NCBI RefSeq assembly: GCF_003065425.1
Contig: NZ_CP026949.1
Coordinates: forward strand, 2,728,001-2,792,000
From: Mycetocola zhujimingii
Lineage (GTDB): Bacteria; Actinomycetota; Actinomycetes; Actinomycetales; Microbacteriaceae
Reading direction: 5' to 3'
Length of the DNA: 64,000 nt
Of this stretch, positions 47,188-55,988 are shown piece after piece. Numbering within the stretch: position 1 is the stretch's first letter; each line of letters begins with the position of its first letter. The translations under genes were made by a program, and so were the position numbers. The notes under the pieces are model-generated. The model was not told where the DNA came from. It did not search any database and worked only from the letters and a program-made list of their open reading frames with translations.

Positions 47188-48249
47188 ATGGCAACCAACA
47201 TTCACGACGTCGCGAAGCTTGCAGGCGTGTCCCCCCGCACGGTCTCCAACGTCGTCAATAACTACGTGCACGTCAGGCCGGACACGAGGCAGCGCGTGCA
47301 GGACGCCATCGCCAAGCTCAATTACCAGCCGAACATCTCCGCCAGACGGCTCCGCCAGGGCAACACCAAGATGCTCGGTTTCGCCGTGCCCGAGCTCTCC
47401 CAGCCGTATTTCGCCGAGCTGTCCGAACTCGTCGAGCGGTCTGCCCAACGCCGCGGATACACGGTGATCGCAACCCACACGCAGGGAACGAAAGAGCGGG
47501 AACTGGGCACACTGAAGAGTTTCACCTCCCACCTCGTCGACGGGCTGATCTTCAGCCCGATGTCCCTGACCAGGGAAGACCTCTACTCGGCTCCCCCGAG
47601 CGTGCCCACCGTGCTCATCGGCGAGCAGATCTCGACGTCGTCCTATACGACCATCGCCATCGACAACGTCGGTGCTGCACGGGAGATCACCGCGCACCTC
47701 ATCGCCTCGGGCCGACGCCGCATTGCGACCGTGGGAGCGTACCGATCGGACGACTACCGGAGTTCCCGGTTACGACTGCAGGGCTTTCAGGAGGCCTTGT
47801 CAGCTGCGGGGCACAGCCTGGACCCCGAGCTGCTGCTGTACACCGATCGGTTCGGCACCGCGGCGGGGTACGACGCTGTCGGCCGCGCGCTCGCTGCGGG
47901 CATCCGCTTCGATGCCCTCGTGTGCTTCGCAGACGTCATCGCGTTCGGAGCGATGCGTGCACTCGCCGACGCGGGACTACGGATGCCGGAGGATGTTGCC
48001 ATCGTCTCAATCGACGACGTTCAGGAGTCGACATACTCGATTCCGTCGCTGACGTCGGTTGCACCAGACAAACAGGCGATCGCCGACCGAGCGGTCGATA
48101 CCCTCGTCGACGCCATCACCTCGGAGCGGGTGAATCCACGCAGCATCGAGATCGGGCACCGTCTTGTCGTGCGTGAGAGTTCACGGGCGCGGGGCGAAGA
48201 CACGGCGGATCAGGGTTCACCCGCGAGTCTGCCAGTGCCAGTAGCCTGA
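47188..48249 (+). CDS. LacI-family transcriptional regulator
   Basis: A 353-residue repressor. The N-terminal helix-turn-helix and hinge read TNIHDVAKLAGVSPRTVSNVVNNY … LNYQPNISARRLRQGNTKMLGF. The periplasmic-binding-protein-like effector domain contains YTTIAIDNVGAAREITAHLIASGRRRIATVG and the C-terminal PEDVAIVSIDDVQESTYSIPSLTSV. ATG 47188 has GGGAGGG upstream. It is divergent from the transporter operon and very likely represses it through O1/O2 until the sugar or its derivative binds. Confidence 0.93.
   Translation: MATNIHDVAKLAGVSPRTVSNVVNNYVHVRPDTRQRVQDAIAKLNYQPNISARRLRQGNTKMLGFAVPELSQPYFAELSELVERSAQRRGYTVIATHTQGTKERELGTLKSFTSHLVDGLIFSPMSLTREDLYSAPPSVPTVLIGEQISTSSYTTIAIDNVGAAREITAHLIASGRRRIATVGAYRSDDYRSSRLRLQGFQEALSAAGHSLDPELLLYTDRFGTAAGYDAVGRALAAGIRFDALVCFADVIAFGAMRALADAGLRMPEDVAIVSIDDVQESTYSIPSLTSVAPDKQAIADRAVDTLVDAITSERVNPRSIEIGHRLVVRESSRARGEDTADQGSPASLPVPVA
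48242..48247 (+). promoter_or_regulatory. -10 element of a leaderless promoter
   Basis: TAGCCT overlaps the end of the lacI-type gene and is seven bases before ATG 48255. Confidence 0.5.
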
Positions 48250-48254
48250 GCACC

Positions 48255-49592
48255 ATGACCACGAATGCGGGCAATGGTGCAGCGACGGCGGCACGCCCCC
48301 TCTCCGAAACACCGACGAAAACCTCGACCAAGCAGGTACTGGCGTGGGGCTTGTGGGACTGGGGCTCCGCATCGTTCAACGCCGTGATCACGACGTTTGT
48401 CTTCACCGTCTACCTGACGAGCGACGCCTTCGGTGAAGAGGCCGCCGTCTCGGCCCAGCTCGGCTGGGCGCTCGGCGCCGCCGGTCTGCTGATCGCCATC
48501 CTGGCCCCCGTCACCGGGCAGCGCTCAGACAGCTCGGGCCGCCGCAAGTTCTGGCTCGCCGTCAACACCTACATCGTCGTCGGGATCACCGCGGCCATGT
48601 TCTTCGTCGAGCCCGACCCGAGCTTCCTCTGGCTGGGGCTTCTGCTCGTCGCCGCAGGAAACATCTTCTTCGAATTCGCCGGCGTGAACTACAACGCGAT
48701 GCTCGCCCAGGTCTCGACGCCGAAGACCATCGGCCGGGTGTCGGGCATCGGCTGGGGCCTCGGCTACCTCGGTGGAATCGTATTGCTGCTCATCGTGTAC
48801 TTCGGCCTGATCCAGCCCGACGTCGGCATCTTCGGAATCACGGGCGATGACGGCATGGATATCCGGGTGACCGTTCTGATTTCCGCGATCTGGTTCGGCC
48901 TGTTCGCCCTTCCGGTGCTCCTCTTTGTTCCCGAGTACAAGGGCGTCGGTGCCAGGCGCGACAAGGTCGGATTCTTTGCCTCGTATCCCCGTCTCTTCGG
49001 CGACATCAAGAAGCTCTGGAACGAGAGCAGGCAGACCGTGTACTTCCTGATCGCGAGCGCGGTCTTCCGCGACGGACTCGCTGGAGTGTTCACGTTCGGC
49101 GGGGTACTCGCGGCTGGCTGGTTCGGTTTCTCGCCGGGTGAGGTCATCATCTTCGCCATCGCCGCGAACGTCGTTGCGGGTATCTCGACGATCACCGTCG
49201 GTCTGCTCGACGACAAGCTCGGCGCAAAACCGGTGATCATGGCATCCCTCATCGGACTCGTCCTCGCCGGTCTTGCCGTCTTCTTCCTCCACGACGGTGG
49301 TGCGATCATGTTCTGGATCTTCGGACTCGCGCTCTGCCTGTTCGTCGGACCGGCGCAGTCGGCCTCACGGTCGTTCCTGGCCCGCCTCATCCCGGCCGGC
49401 CGCGAGGGAGAGGTCTTCGGCCTGTACGCAACGACGGGTCGTGCCGTGTCGTTCCTCGCTCCGACAGCGTTCGCCATCTTCATCACCATTGGCGGAGAGC
49501 AGTACTGGGGGATCCTCGGCATCATCCTCGTCATCCTCATCGGACTTCTCCTGCTGATCCCGGTACAGGCGAAGCAGAAGCAGCTGGCGTAG
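48255..49592 (+). CDS. UMF1-family MFS transporter (Atg22-like)
   Basis: A 445-residue, 12-helix transporter. The opening VLAWGLWDWGSASFNAVITTFVFTVYLT is diagnostic of the UMF1/Atg22 family. The family moves amino acids or sugars; it is a frequent orphan in Actinobacteria. The gene follows the lacI-type regulator with only five bases between, although a -10 for its own leaderless transcript is visible. Its position between regulator and sugar kinase suggests it takes part in the same carbohydrate pathway, but that is inference. Confidence 0.85.
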   Translation: MTTNAGNGAATAARPLSETPTKTSTKQVLAWGLWDWGSASFNAVITTFVFTVYLTSDAFGEEAAVSAQLGWALGAAGLLIAILAPVTGQRSDSSGRRKFWLAVNTYIVVGITAAMFFVEPDPSFLWLGLLLVAAGNIFFEFAGVNYNAMLAQVSTPKTIGRVSGIGWGLGYLGGIVLLLIVYFGLIQPDVGIFGITGDDGMDIRVTVLISAIWFGLFALPVLLFVPEYKGVGARRDKVGFFASYPRLFGDIKKLWNESRQTVYFLIASAVFRDGLAGVFTFGGVLAAGWFGFSPGEVIIFAIAANVVAGISTITVGLLDDKLGAKPVIMASLIGLVLAGLAVFFLHDGGAIMFWIFGLALCLFVGPAQSASRSFLARLIPAGREGEVFGLYATTGRAVSFLAPTAFAIFITIGGEQYWGILGIILVILIGLLLLIPVQAKQKQLA

Positions 49593-49637
49593 CCGCGAAG
49601 ACTCTCGATGAGCGATACACCACAGCAGAAGGACACC

Positions 49638-50585
49638 ATGAGTTCTCGACCGTCAGCATCGGCATCCGGTGGCGTGCTGATCGTCGGAAGCATCAACGTC
49701 GATCTCACGACCTTCTCGTCGAGGCTCCCGGCTCGAGGCGAGACGATCATCGGCGACGAGTTCACGCTCGTGCTTGGCGGCAAGGGTGCGAACCAGGCGG
49801 TCGCCGCGGGGCTCGCAGGGGGCAACGCGCACATGGTCGGCTGCGTTGGCACCGACGTCTTCTCCGACGTCGCGAGCGGCGGGCTTACGGATGCCGGCGT
49901 GCACGTCGACCACGTCCGCTCGGTTCCTGGTCCGACCGGAGTGGCGCACATCCGGGTCGATTCATCGGGCGAAAACGACATTGTGGTGGTTCCCCTCGCG
50001 AACTCGTCGCTCAGCGAGTCACAGATCGACGATGCGTTCGAGGCTCTCGGGGCGAGCTGCCGGGTATTGCTCACCCAGCTCGAAATCCCCTGGGCGCTCA
50101 CGCAGTACTCGATCAGGAAGGCGCACGACGCCGGACTCACTGTCGTCCTCGACCCGGCGCCAGCCACAGCTCTCGACGACGCGATCTGGCCGCTCGTCGA
50201 CATCGTCACTCCGAACGAGACAGAGGCAGCGATCCTCACCGGCATCGAGGTGACCGATGAGTCATCGGCGGTCGAGGCGGGTCGCTGGTTCACCTCCCGC
50301 GGCGCGACCAGCGCCCTCATCACTCTGGCGGCTGCTGGAGCGGTTCTGGTCACGGCGACGAGCGCCGAACGGTTCGACTCCATTCCGGTCACCGCCATCG
50401 ATACGACGGCAGCCGGCGATGCATTCGCCGGCTACCTTGGCGCTTCGCTCGCCGACGGCCTCACGCTCACCGACTCGATCCGTCGCGCGATCGCCGCTGG
50501 AGCGCTCACCGTGACGCGGCAGGGTGCTTCCCCGAGCCTCCCCCACCGTGATGAGGTCGACGCGCTGCTCGCTCGTTCCCGCTGA
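49638..50585 (+). CDS. PfkB-family sugar kinase, ribokinase-like
   Basis: A 315-residue kinase. It shows VLIVGSINVDLTTFSSRLPARGETIIG at the N-terminus, the substrate lid LGGKGANQAVAAGLAGG and the ATP/anion-hole motif IDTTAAGDAFAGYLGA with the catalytic Asp. ATG 49638 is preferred because AGAAGGA precedes it; an in-frame ATG at 49608 has no such site. It phosphorylates a sugar, possibly ribose or a related ketose, using ATP. It is located after the UMF1 transporter and 135 bases before the epimerase gene. Confidence 0.88.
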   Translation: MSSRPSASASGGVLIVGSINVDLTTFSSRLPARGETIIGDEFTLVLGGKGANQAVAAGLAGGNAHMVGCVGTDVFSDVASGGLTDAGVHVDHVRSVPGPTGVAHIRVDSSGENDIVVVPLANSSLSESQIDDAFEALGASCRVLLTQLEIPWALTQYSIRKAHDAGLTVVLDPAPATALDDAIWPLVDIVTPNETEAAILTGIEVTDESSAVEAGRWFTSRGATSALITLAAAGAVLVTATSAERFDSIPVTAIDTTAAGDAFAGYLGASLADGLTLTDSIRRAIAAGALTVTRQGASPSLPHRDEVDALLARSR

Positions 50586-50720
50586 CGCACCCGGGACAGA
50601 AACTGACCTGGGCCGGGGTTGGGGATGTGCCGTACGGCCTGTCTCTCTGCCATGCCACCGGAGTAATCTGCGGAAACGGGCTTCGCACCGGCGCGGCCAC
50701 CGGGGTGGAAGGACACGATC

Positions 50721-51590
50721 GTGCTCATCGGCGCACACGCTCTCGTCTTCTCAGGCTCATTCGACGCCGCGGGGCTGACCCTCGCGATCGAGAAGACGAA
50801 ACAGGCGGGATTCGACCTGATCGAAATCCCCCTCATGGACCCTTTTCATTTCGATCGGATGCTTGCGGCTCGCCTCCTGCAGGAAAACGAGCTCGCGGTC
50901 AGTGCGTCCCTCGGACTGAGCGAGGCAACCGACCTCACGAGCAACGACCCCGACGTCGTGGCTCGAGGCGAACGGATGCTCGAGGAGTGTCTCGAGATCG
51001 TGCACGCAATGGGTGGAAGCGATCTCTGCGGCGTGATCTACAGCGCCATGAAGAAGTACATGGCCCCGGCCACCCCGGCAGGTCGCGCGTCGAGCGCCGC
51101 CGCTCTCGCCCGGCTGGCGTCACGGGCCGAAGGTCTCGGCATCCGGTTGTCGCTTGAGGTCGTCAACCGTTACGAGACCAACCTGATGAACACGGGCAGG
51201 CAGGCGCTCGCGTTTCTCGACGAGGTGGGGCACGACAACGTCTCGGTGCACCTCGACACCTACCACATGAATATCGAGGAGTCGGATCTGTACACCCCGG
51301 TCCTCGACGTCGGCAACCGGCTGGGTTACGCGCACGTCGGCGAGAGCCACCGCGGTTATCTGGGTTCGGGCACGGTGGACTTCGGCTCGTTCTTCCGCGG
51401 TCTCGCCCGGATCGGCTACGACGGGCCCGTCGTGTTCGAGTCGTTCTCGTCGGCGGTGGTGAACGAGGAGCTGAGCAGGATGCTCGGCATCTGGCGCAAC
51501 CTGTGGGACGACCCAGACGACCTCGGCGCGCACGCGAACCGGTTTATCCGCACCCAGTTGCGCGCAGTGGAGACCATCGCGCTGCATTAG
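50721..51590 (+). CDS. Sugar phosphate isomerase/epimerase (D-tagatose/psicose 3-epimerase-like)
   Basis: A 289-residue TIM-barrel protein of the xylose-isomerase-like family. The four metal ligands are visible: Glu in RLSLEVVNRYETN, Asp in VHLDTYHMNIEE, His in HVGESHRGYLGSG and Glu in VVFESFSS. The sequence EVVNRYETNLMNT is typical of ketose 3-epimerases (D-psicose/D-tagatose epimerase). GTG 50721 follows GGAAGGA. It could feed a ketose to the neighbouring kinase. The substrate remains inferred. Confidence 0.86.
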   Translation: MLIGAHALVFSGSFDAAGLTLAIEKTKQAGFDLIEIPLMDPFHFDRMLAARLLQENELAVSASLGLSEATDLTSNDPDVVARGERMLEECLEIVHAMGGSDLCGVIYSAMKKYMAPATPAGRASSAAALARLASRAEGLGIRLSLEVVNRYETNLMNTGRQALAFLDEVGHDNVSVHLDTYHMNIEESDLYTPVLDVGNRLGYAHVGESHRGYLGSGTVDFGSFFRGLARIGYDGPVVFESFSSAVVNEELSRMLGIWRNLWDDPDDLGAHANRFIRTQLRAVETIALH

Positions 51591-51604
51591 GCGCGAGAGC
51601 CGCC

Positions 51605-51663
51605 TTCAGATGCCGCAAAACCGCGGTATGCCGACGCCATTCCGCGGTTTTGCGGCATCTGAA
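51605..51663. terminator. Long hairpin between convergent genes (26-bp arms)
   Basis: Arms 51605-51630 and 51638-51663 pair over 26 bases with a single mismatch and a seven-base loop. The stem core includes GCCGCAAAACCGCGG. It lies between stops at 51590 and 51668 and probably ends transcription both ways; its length is unusual. Confidence 0.75.
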
Positions 51664-51667
51664 CGCG

Positions 51668-52501
51668 CTATTCCTCCGGGTAACCGGTGCTGAGGCTGAG
51701 GTCGCGCCAGGTGTCGGCGTCGTTGCGCTCCCGGGCCGCCAGCGTCTCGAAGCCGTCGATGGCGTCGGCGCCGAGCAGCAGGAGGAGGGGTGCGTTCGGG
51801 GATTCGACCGCCGTGATGATCGCCTCGGCGGCGAGCGCCGGGTTGCCCGGCTGGGTGCCGTGCACCGTGTCGTTTTCCTTCCGCCGCTTGCCAGCGGTCT
51901 CGGCATAGTCCGGGATGGCGACCTCAGACTGTGCCAGTGATCGCCCGGCGAAGTCGGTGCGGAATCCACCCGGTTCAACGACGGTAACCGCGATTCCGAG
52001 GGGCTCCAGTTCCTTGCGGAGGGAACCGGACATGCCCTCGAGGGCAGCCTTCGACGCCGCGTAGTACCCGGACCCCGGCGGTGTGAGGCGCACACCGATG
52101 GAGGAAATGTTGACGATGGCCCCGGAGCGGCGTTCGCGCATCGCGGGCAGGACCGCCTTGATCATGGCGACGGCTCCGAAGAAGTTGGTGTCGAAGAGCC
52201 GCTGGACGTCCTCGGGGGTGGCTTCCTCCACGGCGGACCGATACCCGTAGCCCGCGTTGTTCACGAGCACGTCGACGGTGCCGAACCGGCGCTCAGCCTC
52301 CCGGACGGCTGACTCGACCTGCGCCGGGTCGGTCACGTCAAGCGAGAGTGCGAGGGCTGAGTCGGGGGAAGTGTCGGCGATGTCCTGCACCGTCGACGCA
52401 TCGCGCGCCGTGACGACGACGTTGTTCCCGTGAGCGAGCACGGCGGTCGCGAGCGCGCGACCGAGGCCTGTGGAGCAGCCGGTGATGAGCCAGGTGGACA
52501 T
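51668..52501 (-). CDS. Classical short-chain dehydrogenase/reductase
   Basis: A 277-residue SDR. The cofactor motif ITGCSTGLGRALA, the NNAG motif VLVNNAGYGY, catalytic Ser in IVNISSIG and the YxxxK in GYYAASKAALEG are intact. An Arg after the first glycine motif (VVTARDAS) suggests NADPH. An AAGGGA ribosome site precedes ATG 52501. The natural substrate is unknown. It is divergent from the GNAT gene. Confidence 0.87.
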   Translation of the reverse strand: MSTWLITGCSTGLGRALATAVLAHGNNVVVTARDASTVQDIADTSPDSALALSLDVTDPAQVESAVREAERRFGTVDVLVNNAGYGYRSAVEEATPEDVQRLFDTNFFGAVAMIKAVLPAMRERRSGAIVNISSIGVRLTPPGSGYYAASKAALEGMSGSLRKELEPLGIAVTVVEPGGFRTDFAGRSLAQSEVAIPDYAETAGKRRKENDTVHGTQPGNPALAAEAIITAVESPNAPLLLLLGADAIDGFETLAARERNDADTWRDLSLSTGYPEE

Positions 52502-52617
52502 CTGAGTTCCCTTCGACGGGCGCCGGGCGGAGGAGGCCGACGCGCTCCGAGACTAATGCCCAGTGCCGCGGCACGAAAAGGGCTTGCACCGGACAGCGGG
52601 AGGTGTCGCTGTGCCGG

Positions 52618-52623
52618 TAGATT
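52618..52623 (+). promoter_or_regulatory. -10 element of a leaderless promoter
   Basis: TAGATT is six bases before ATG 52630, and no ribosome binding site is present. Confidence 0.5.
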
Positions 52624-52629
52624 TGGTCG

Positions 52630-53163
52630 ATGCGCGACGCCACCTTCTCCATCCGTCCCACCACCGACGCCGACTGGCGCGAGGTCAGGAGGCTCCGGCT
52701 CGAAATGCTCGCGGACACGCCGATCGCTTTCGGAGAGACGCTCGCTCACGCACAGGCCGTGGGCGAAGCCGAGTGGCGGATGCGTGGCAGGCGAGGCACG
52801 AGCGACGGCGGAACCGTGCTCGTCGCGATCACTGGCGACGGCCGATGGGTGGGCACGATGGGTACGTACAGGCCGAACGGAACGACGGTGCCGATGCTCG
52901 TTGGCGTCTACGTCACACCTGAGTTCCGGGGCGAAGCGGCCGGTGTCACCTCCGCTCTCCTCGAGGGCGTCGAGCAGTGGACCAGGGAGCGATCCGACCG
53001 GATCACCCTGCACGTTCACGAAGACAACACCCGGGCGCACGCGTATTACCTGAAGAAGGGTTACCGCGACACCGGTGTGACCATGCCGTACGACCTCGAC
53101 CCGAGTAAGCGCCAACTCGAGATGGTCAAGATCCTCGCGTCGGGCGAGGCCGGACCGGCCTAG
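52630..53163 (+). CDS. GNAT-family N-acetyltransferase
   Basis: A 177-residue acetyltransferase. It opens with FSIRPTTDADWREVRRLRLEML, and the acetyl-CoA loop corresponds to VGVYVTPEFRGEAAGVTSALLEGVEQW (Q/RxxGxG-like, here RGEAAG). The C-terminal HVHEDNTRAHAYYLKKGYRDTG is the standard GNAT end. The acceptor is unknown. It converges with the ATPase gene, and the two stop codons overlap by four bases (CTAG). Confidence 0.85.
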   Translation: MRDATFSIRPTTDADWREVRRLRLEMLADTPIAFGETLAHAQAVGEAEWRMRGRRGTSDGGTVLVAITGDGRWVGTMGTYRPNGTTVPMLVGVYVTPEFRGEAAGVTSALLEGVEQWTRERSDRITLHVHEDNTRAHAYYLKKGYRDTGVTMPYDLDPSKRQLEMVKILASGEAGPA

Positions 53164-54890
53164 AGTCCGTCGGCGACCGCCGCCGTCACCTGAAGCCACG
53201 CTTCGCGGGTCTGCGGAGAGAGCACGTCGACGTTGAGCGGTCCGCCGCCCTGGAACCCGGGGTCATAGGGCACCTCGAGCACGACGCGGGTGAGGGCCGA
53301 AAAGTGGCTGCGCAGCCGCTGGGTCAGCTCGGGCTGCACGGTGTCTCCCGGTGACGAGAGGATCGTCACGGCCTGGCTGACCTTGTCCTGGTGCCCCTTC
53401 TGCCTGAGCCCGTCGATGAGCCACGCAGCACTCGCCGCGGTCTCCTCGTTCACCGTGGTGACGACGACGAGCTGGTCGGCGGCTTCGACGGCCGCTTCCC
53501 AGTTGGACGCACGCATGTTGTTGCCCGTGTCGATCACAAGCACGCGGTAGAACCGGCTGAGTGTCGAGTGCAGGCTGCGGAAGGCATCCGCATCGATTGT
53601 GGATGACGCCGCGGCGTCCTCGTCAGAAGCGAGCACGTCGAACTGGGCGTCGCCCTGCCCGCGCACATAGTTGTCGAGGTACCCGACGCGCGCCGACTCG
53701 ACATCGGAGAACCGTCCGAGGTCGCGAAGCAGGTCGACCGCCGTGTTGGAATGCACCGACGGCTGGGCCCGCCAGCCAAGGGTGCCGCGGGTTTCGTTGT
53801 TGTCCCAGGCGAGCGTCGATCCACCGCGGTGAGTACCGAAGGTCGCGGCGAGCAACAGTGTTGCCGTCGTCTTGTGCGCTCCACCCTTCGGGTTGAGCAC
53901 GACGATGGTGCGCGGCCCCTTGAGGCTCCGCTGGACCCGCCGGATCGCATCACGATGGGCGCGCTCGGCCTTGCCTGGGCGCGGCGAGATCAGTCCGCCC
54001 GTCACACGGCGGACGGCCCCCTGCCAGCCCTGCTTCGCCGGGCCCTCCGGGGCCGATGGTCGCGACTGGAGGAAATCCTCGAGAGTGGGCGCGGCTTCCG
54101 GTTCACCCTCGGTCGACGGCGCGGATGCCTTTTCCCACCTGCCCGGTGTCGGCAACAGCTGGTCAAAGGTCAGCTCGGCCGCCTCCGATGAGGCAGTGTG
54201 CTCGGCCGACCTTCCGGCGTCGGGCCGCGCAGTGGGCGATGGAGCACCCTCCGCTGGCGCGGCGGATCCGGAATTGTTCTGCGACAGGTCGCTCTCCTCT
54301 GAATAGGACCGGAAGGTTGACCTCCGTGTCGGTGCCGGCTCGGAGCCTTTGTCGTTGTGCGGCGTCGGCTCGGATCCGGACTCGGCGAAGTCGATGAGGT
54401 CATCGATACCGAAGGGGGGCGGAGGAATCACCGGCGTTGCCTCGCCGAAGGCGGGGTTCAGCACGGCTCGCGTTGGGCCAGCCCCGCGAGCTGGTCCTTC
54501 CGCCGGAGACGGCTGGCGGGTCGGCCTGGTCTCGGGTTCCGGCTCCTGTGTATGGGCGGGCTCGGATCCGGACCCAGCCGCTGTCGCGCCCTGCGCCGCT
54601 GCACCGGCATCCGGAACAACAGGACCCTCTGACTCGACATTTCCGTCGGGGTGAACCGACAGCAGGTAGACCCCGTCGAGGTCCGTGATCGCCACCAGCA
54701 CCCGTTGGTTGCGCGCCTTCGCCTCGTCGGTGACACGCGCGATGATTGCGGCTCGAACTTCGGCGACGTCGTTTGCCCGGATGTCGGACTGCGCGCCATC
54801 GACCGAAATCATGCCCGTGCCGTCAGCTCGGGCTACGGCGGTTATCCACGGCTCACTCAGCTCAGTGGACTCGTTCGGCTCGTTCGACAC
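53160..54890 (-). CDS. MinD/ParA-like ATPase with long disordered N-terminal region (EspI-like)
   Basis: A 576-residue protein. Residues 1-90 form a small folded domain; 90-300 are Pro/Ala/Glu-rich and probably disordered. The C-terminal 270 residues are a MinD/ParA-type ATPase with deviant Walker A VVLNPKGGAHKTTAT, switch I region DNNETRGTLG and Walker B-like VLVIDTGNNM. The same layout occurs in EspI and in other actinobacterial proteins linked to type VII secretion or conjugation. No such genes are nearby, so it is an orphan whose partner is unknown. Confidence 0.78.
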   Translation of the reverse strand: MSNEPNESTELSEPWITAVARADGTGMISVDGAQSDIRANDVAEVRAAIIARVTDEAKARNQRVLVAITDLDGVYLLSVHPDGNVESEGPVVPDAGAAAQGATAAGSGSEPAHTQEPEPETRPTRQPSPAEGPARGAGPTRAVLNPAFGEATPVIPPPPFGIDDLIDFAESGSEPTPHNDKGSEPAPTRRSTFRSYSEESDLSQNNSGSAAPAEGAPSPTARPDAGRSAEHTASSEAAELTFDQLLPTPGRWEKASAPSTEGEPEAAPTLEDFLQSRPSAPEGPAKQGWQGAVRRVTGGLISPRPGKAERAHRDAIRRVQRSLKGPRTIVVLNPKGGAHKTTATLLLAATFGTHRGGSTLAWDNNETRGTLGWRAQPSVHSNTAVDLLRDLGRFSDVESARVGYLDNYVRGQGDAQFDVLASDEDAAASSTIDADAFRSLHSTLSRFYRVLVIDTGNNMRASNWEAAVEAADQLVVVTTVNEETAASAAWLIDGLRQKGHQDKVSQAVTILSSPGDTVQPELTQRLRSHFSALTRVVLEVPYDPGFQGGGPLNVDVLSPQTREAWLQVTAAVADGL

Positions 54891-55101
54891 GTCAAGTCAC
54901 CATCTCTATCAGCGGCTGATCAGTTCCCGTGCGGGCTTCACATCGGCCGGTTTCCAACTACCAGTATCGCCTGACCCACATTCGGGGGGCGAATCCTGAC
55001 AGCGCCTCACCGCGGAGCGGCGCCGCAGCATACGTGTTTGGATCGGTTACGGGTGCCGCCATGGGTGGCGCCGAGGCATCCGACCTGTCCAGACTGGGGA
55101 G

Positions 55102-55899
55102 ATGACGACTCAACTCGAGAAAGCCGAACTGCTCAACCGCCTCCACGCCCCGGGCGACCCGCTCATCGTGACGAACGTCTGGGATGCCATCACCGCGAAG
55201 ATCGTCTCAGAAGCCCCGGGAGTGCGTGCCCTCGCGAGCGCGTCGCACTCGGTCTCGTTCGCACGTGGCGTGCCCGACAACGAGGGACTCACCGTCGACG
55301 CAGCGATCGAGGCCGCCCGCATCATCGCCGGTGCCGTCGACCTGCCGCTCTCGGTCGATTTCGAGAAGGGCTACGCACCGGATGCCGTCGGCGTCGGTGA
55401 CAACGTCCGTCGCCTGATCGAAGAATCCGGTGCCGTCGGCATCAACATCGAGGATTCCCTCGAAGCGGCCAACGGTCCGCAGCGCAACATCGACGACTCG
55501 GTCGCACGCGTAGCCGCTGCCCGCGATGCCGGGAACGCGACGGGCATCCCGCTCGTGATCAATGCCCGCGTCGACACGCTCGCCGGCGGCGGAAGCTGGG
55601 AGGAAGCGGTCACGCGGGCAAACGCCTACCTCGACGCGGGGGCCGACGTGATCTTCTTCCTCGGGTTGAGCGATGAGGATCGCGTGAAGCGCGCGCTGGA
55701 CGAGGTGAACGGCCGCATCTCCACAATCGGTGGGCTCGGCGGCATCCCGCTCAAGCGGCTCGCCGAGCTGGGCATCTCCCGCGTCAGCTTCGGCCCGCAG
55801 ACCCTCGGCCTCACCCTTGCTGCATTGCAGCGTGCGGCGACGACGCTCACGGCGCTCGGGGACTACCCCGAGGACCTCAGCTTCCGGTTCGAACTGTAG
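55102..55899 (+). CDS. Isocitrate lyase/PEP mutase-family enzyme
   Basis: A 265-residue barrel enzyme. LIVTNVWDAITAKIV, DLPLSVDFEKGYAPDAVGVGDNVRRLIEESGAVGINIEDS and INARVDTL mark the PEP mutase/ICL superfamily with Mg-binding acidic residues. The isocitrate-lyase KKCGH signature is absent, so this is a lyase-like relative such as oxaloacetate decarboxylase or a 2-methylisocitrate lyase-like enzyme. A GGGGA ribosome site or a CAGACT hexamer six bases before the ATG could both act. The substrate is unknown. Confidence 0.83.
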   Translation: MTTQLEKAELLNRLHAPGDPLIVTNVWDAITAKIVSEAPGVRALASASHSVSFARGVPDNEGLTVDAAIEAARIIAGAVDLPLSVDFEKGYAPDAVGVGDNVRRLIEESGAVGINIEDSLEAANGPQRNIDDSVARVAAARDAGNATGIPLVINARVDTLAGGGSWEEAVTRANAYLDAGADVIFFLGLSDEDRVKRALDEVNGRISTIGGLGGIPLKRLAELGISRVSFGPQTLGLTLAALQRAATTLTALGDYPEDLSFRFEL

Positions 55900-55921
55900 C
55901 GGGCGCCCAACTCATCAGTTC

Positions 55922-55959
55922 CGGCCGAGAACATCAGGCGCAACTGGCGTTCTCGGCCG
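55922..55959. terminator. Bidirectional hairpin terminator
   Basis: Arms CGGCCGAGAAC and GTTCTCGGCCG (11 bp) flank a 16-base loop between convergent genes ending at 55899 and 55989. Confidence 0.65.
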
Positions 55960-55988
55960 CAAGTGACGCTCTCGCGGCGAGGCCTGCG

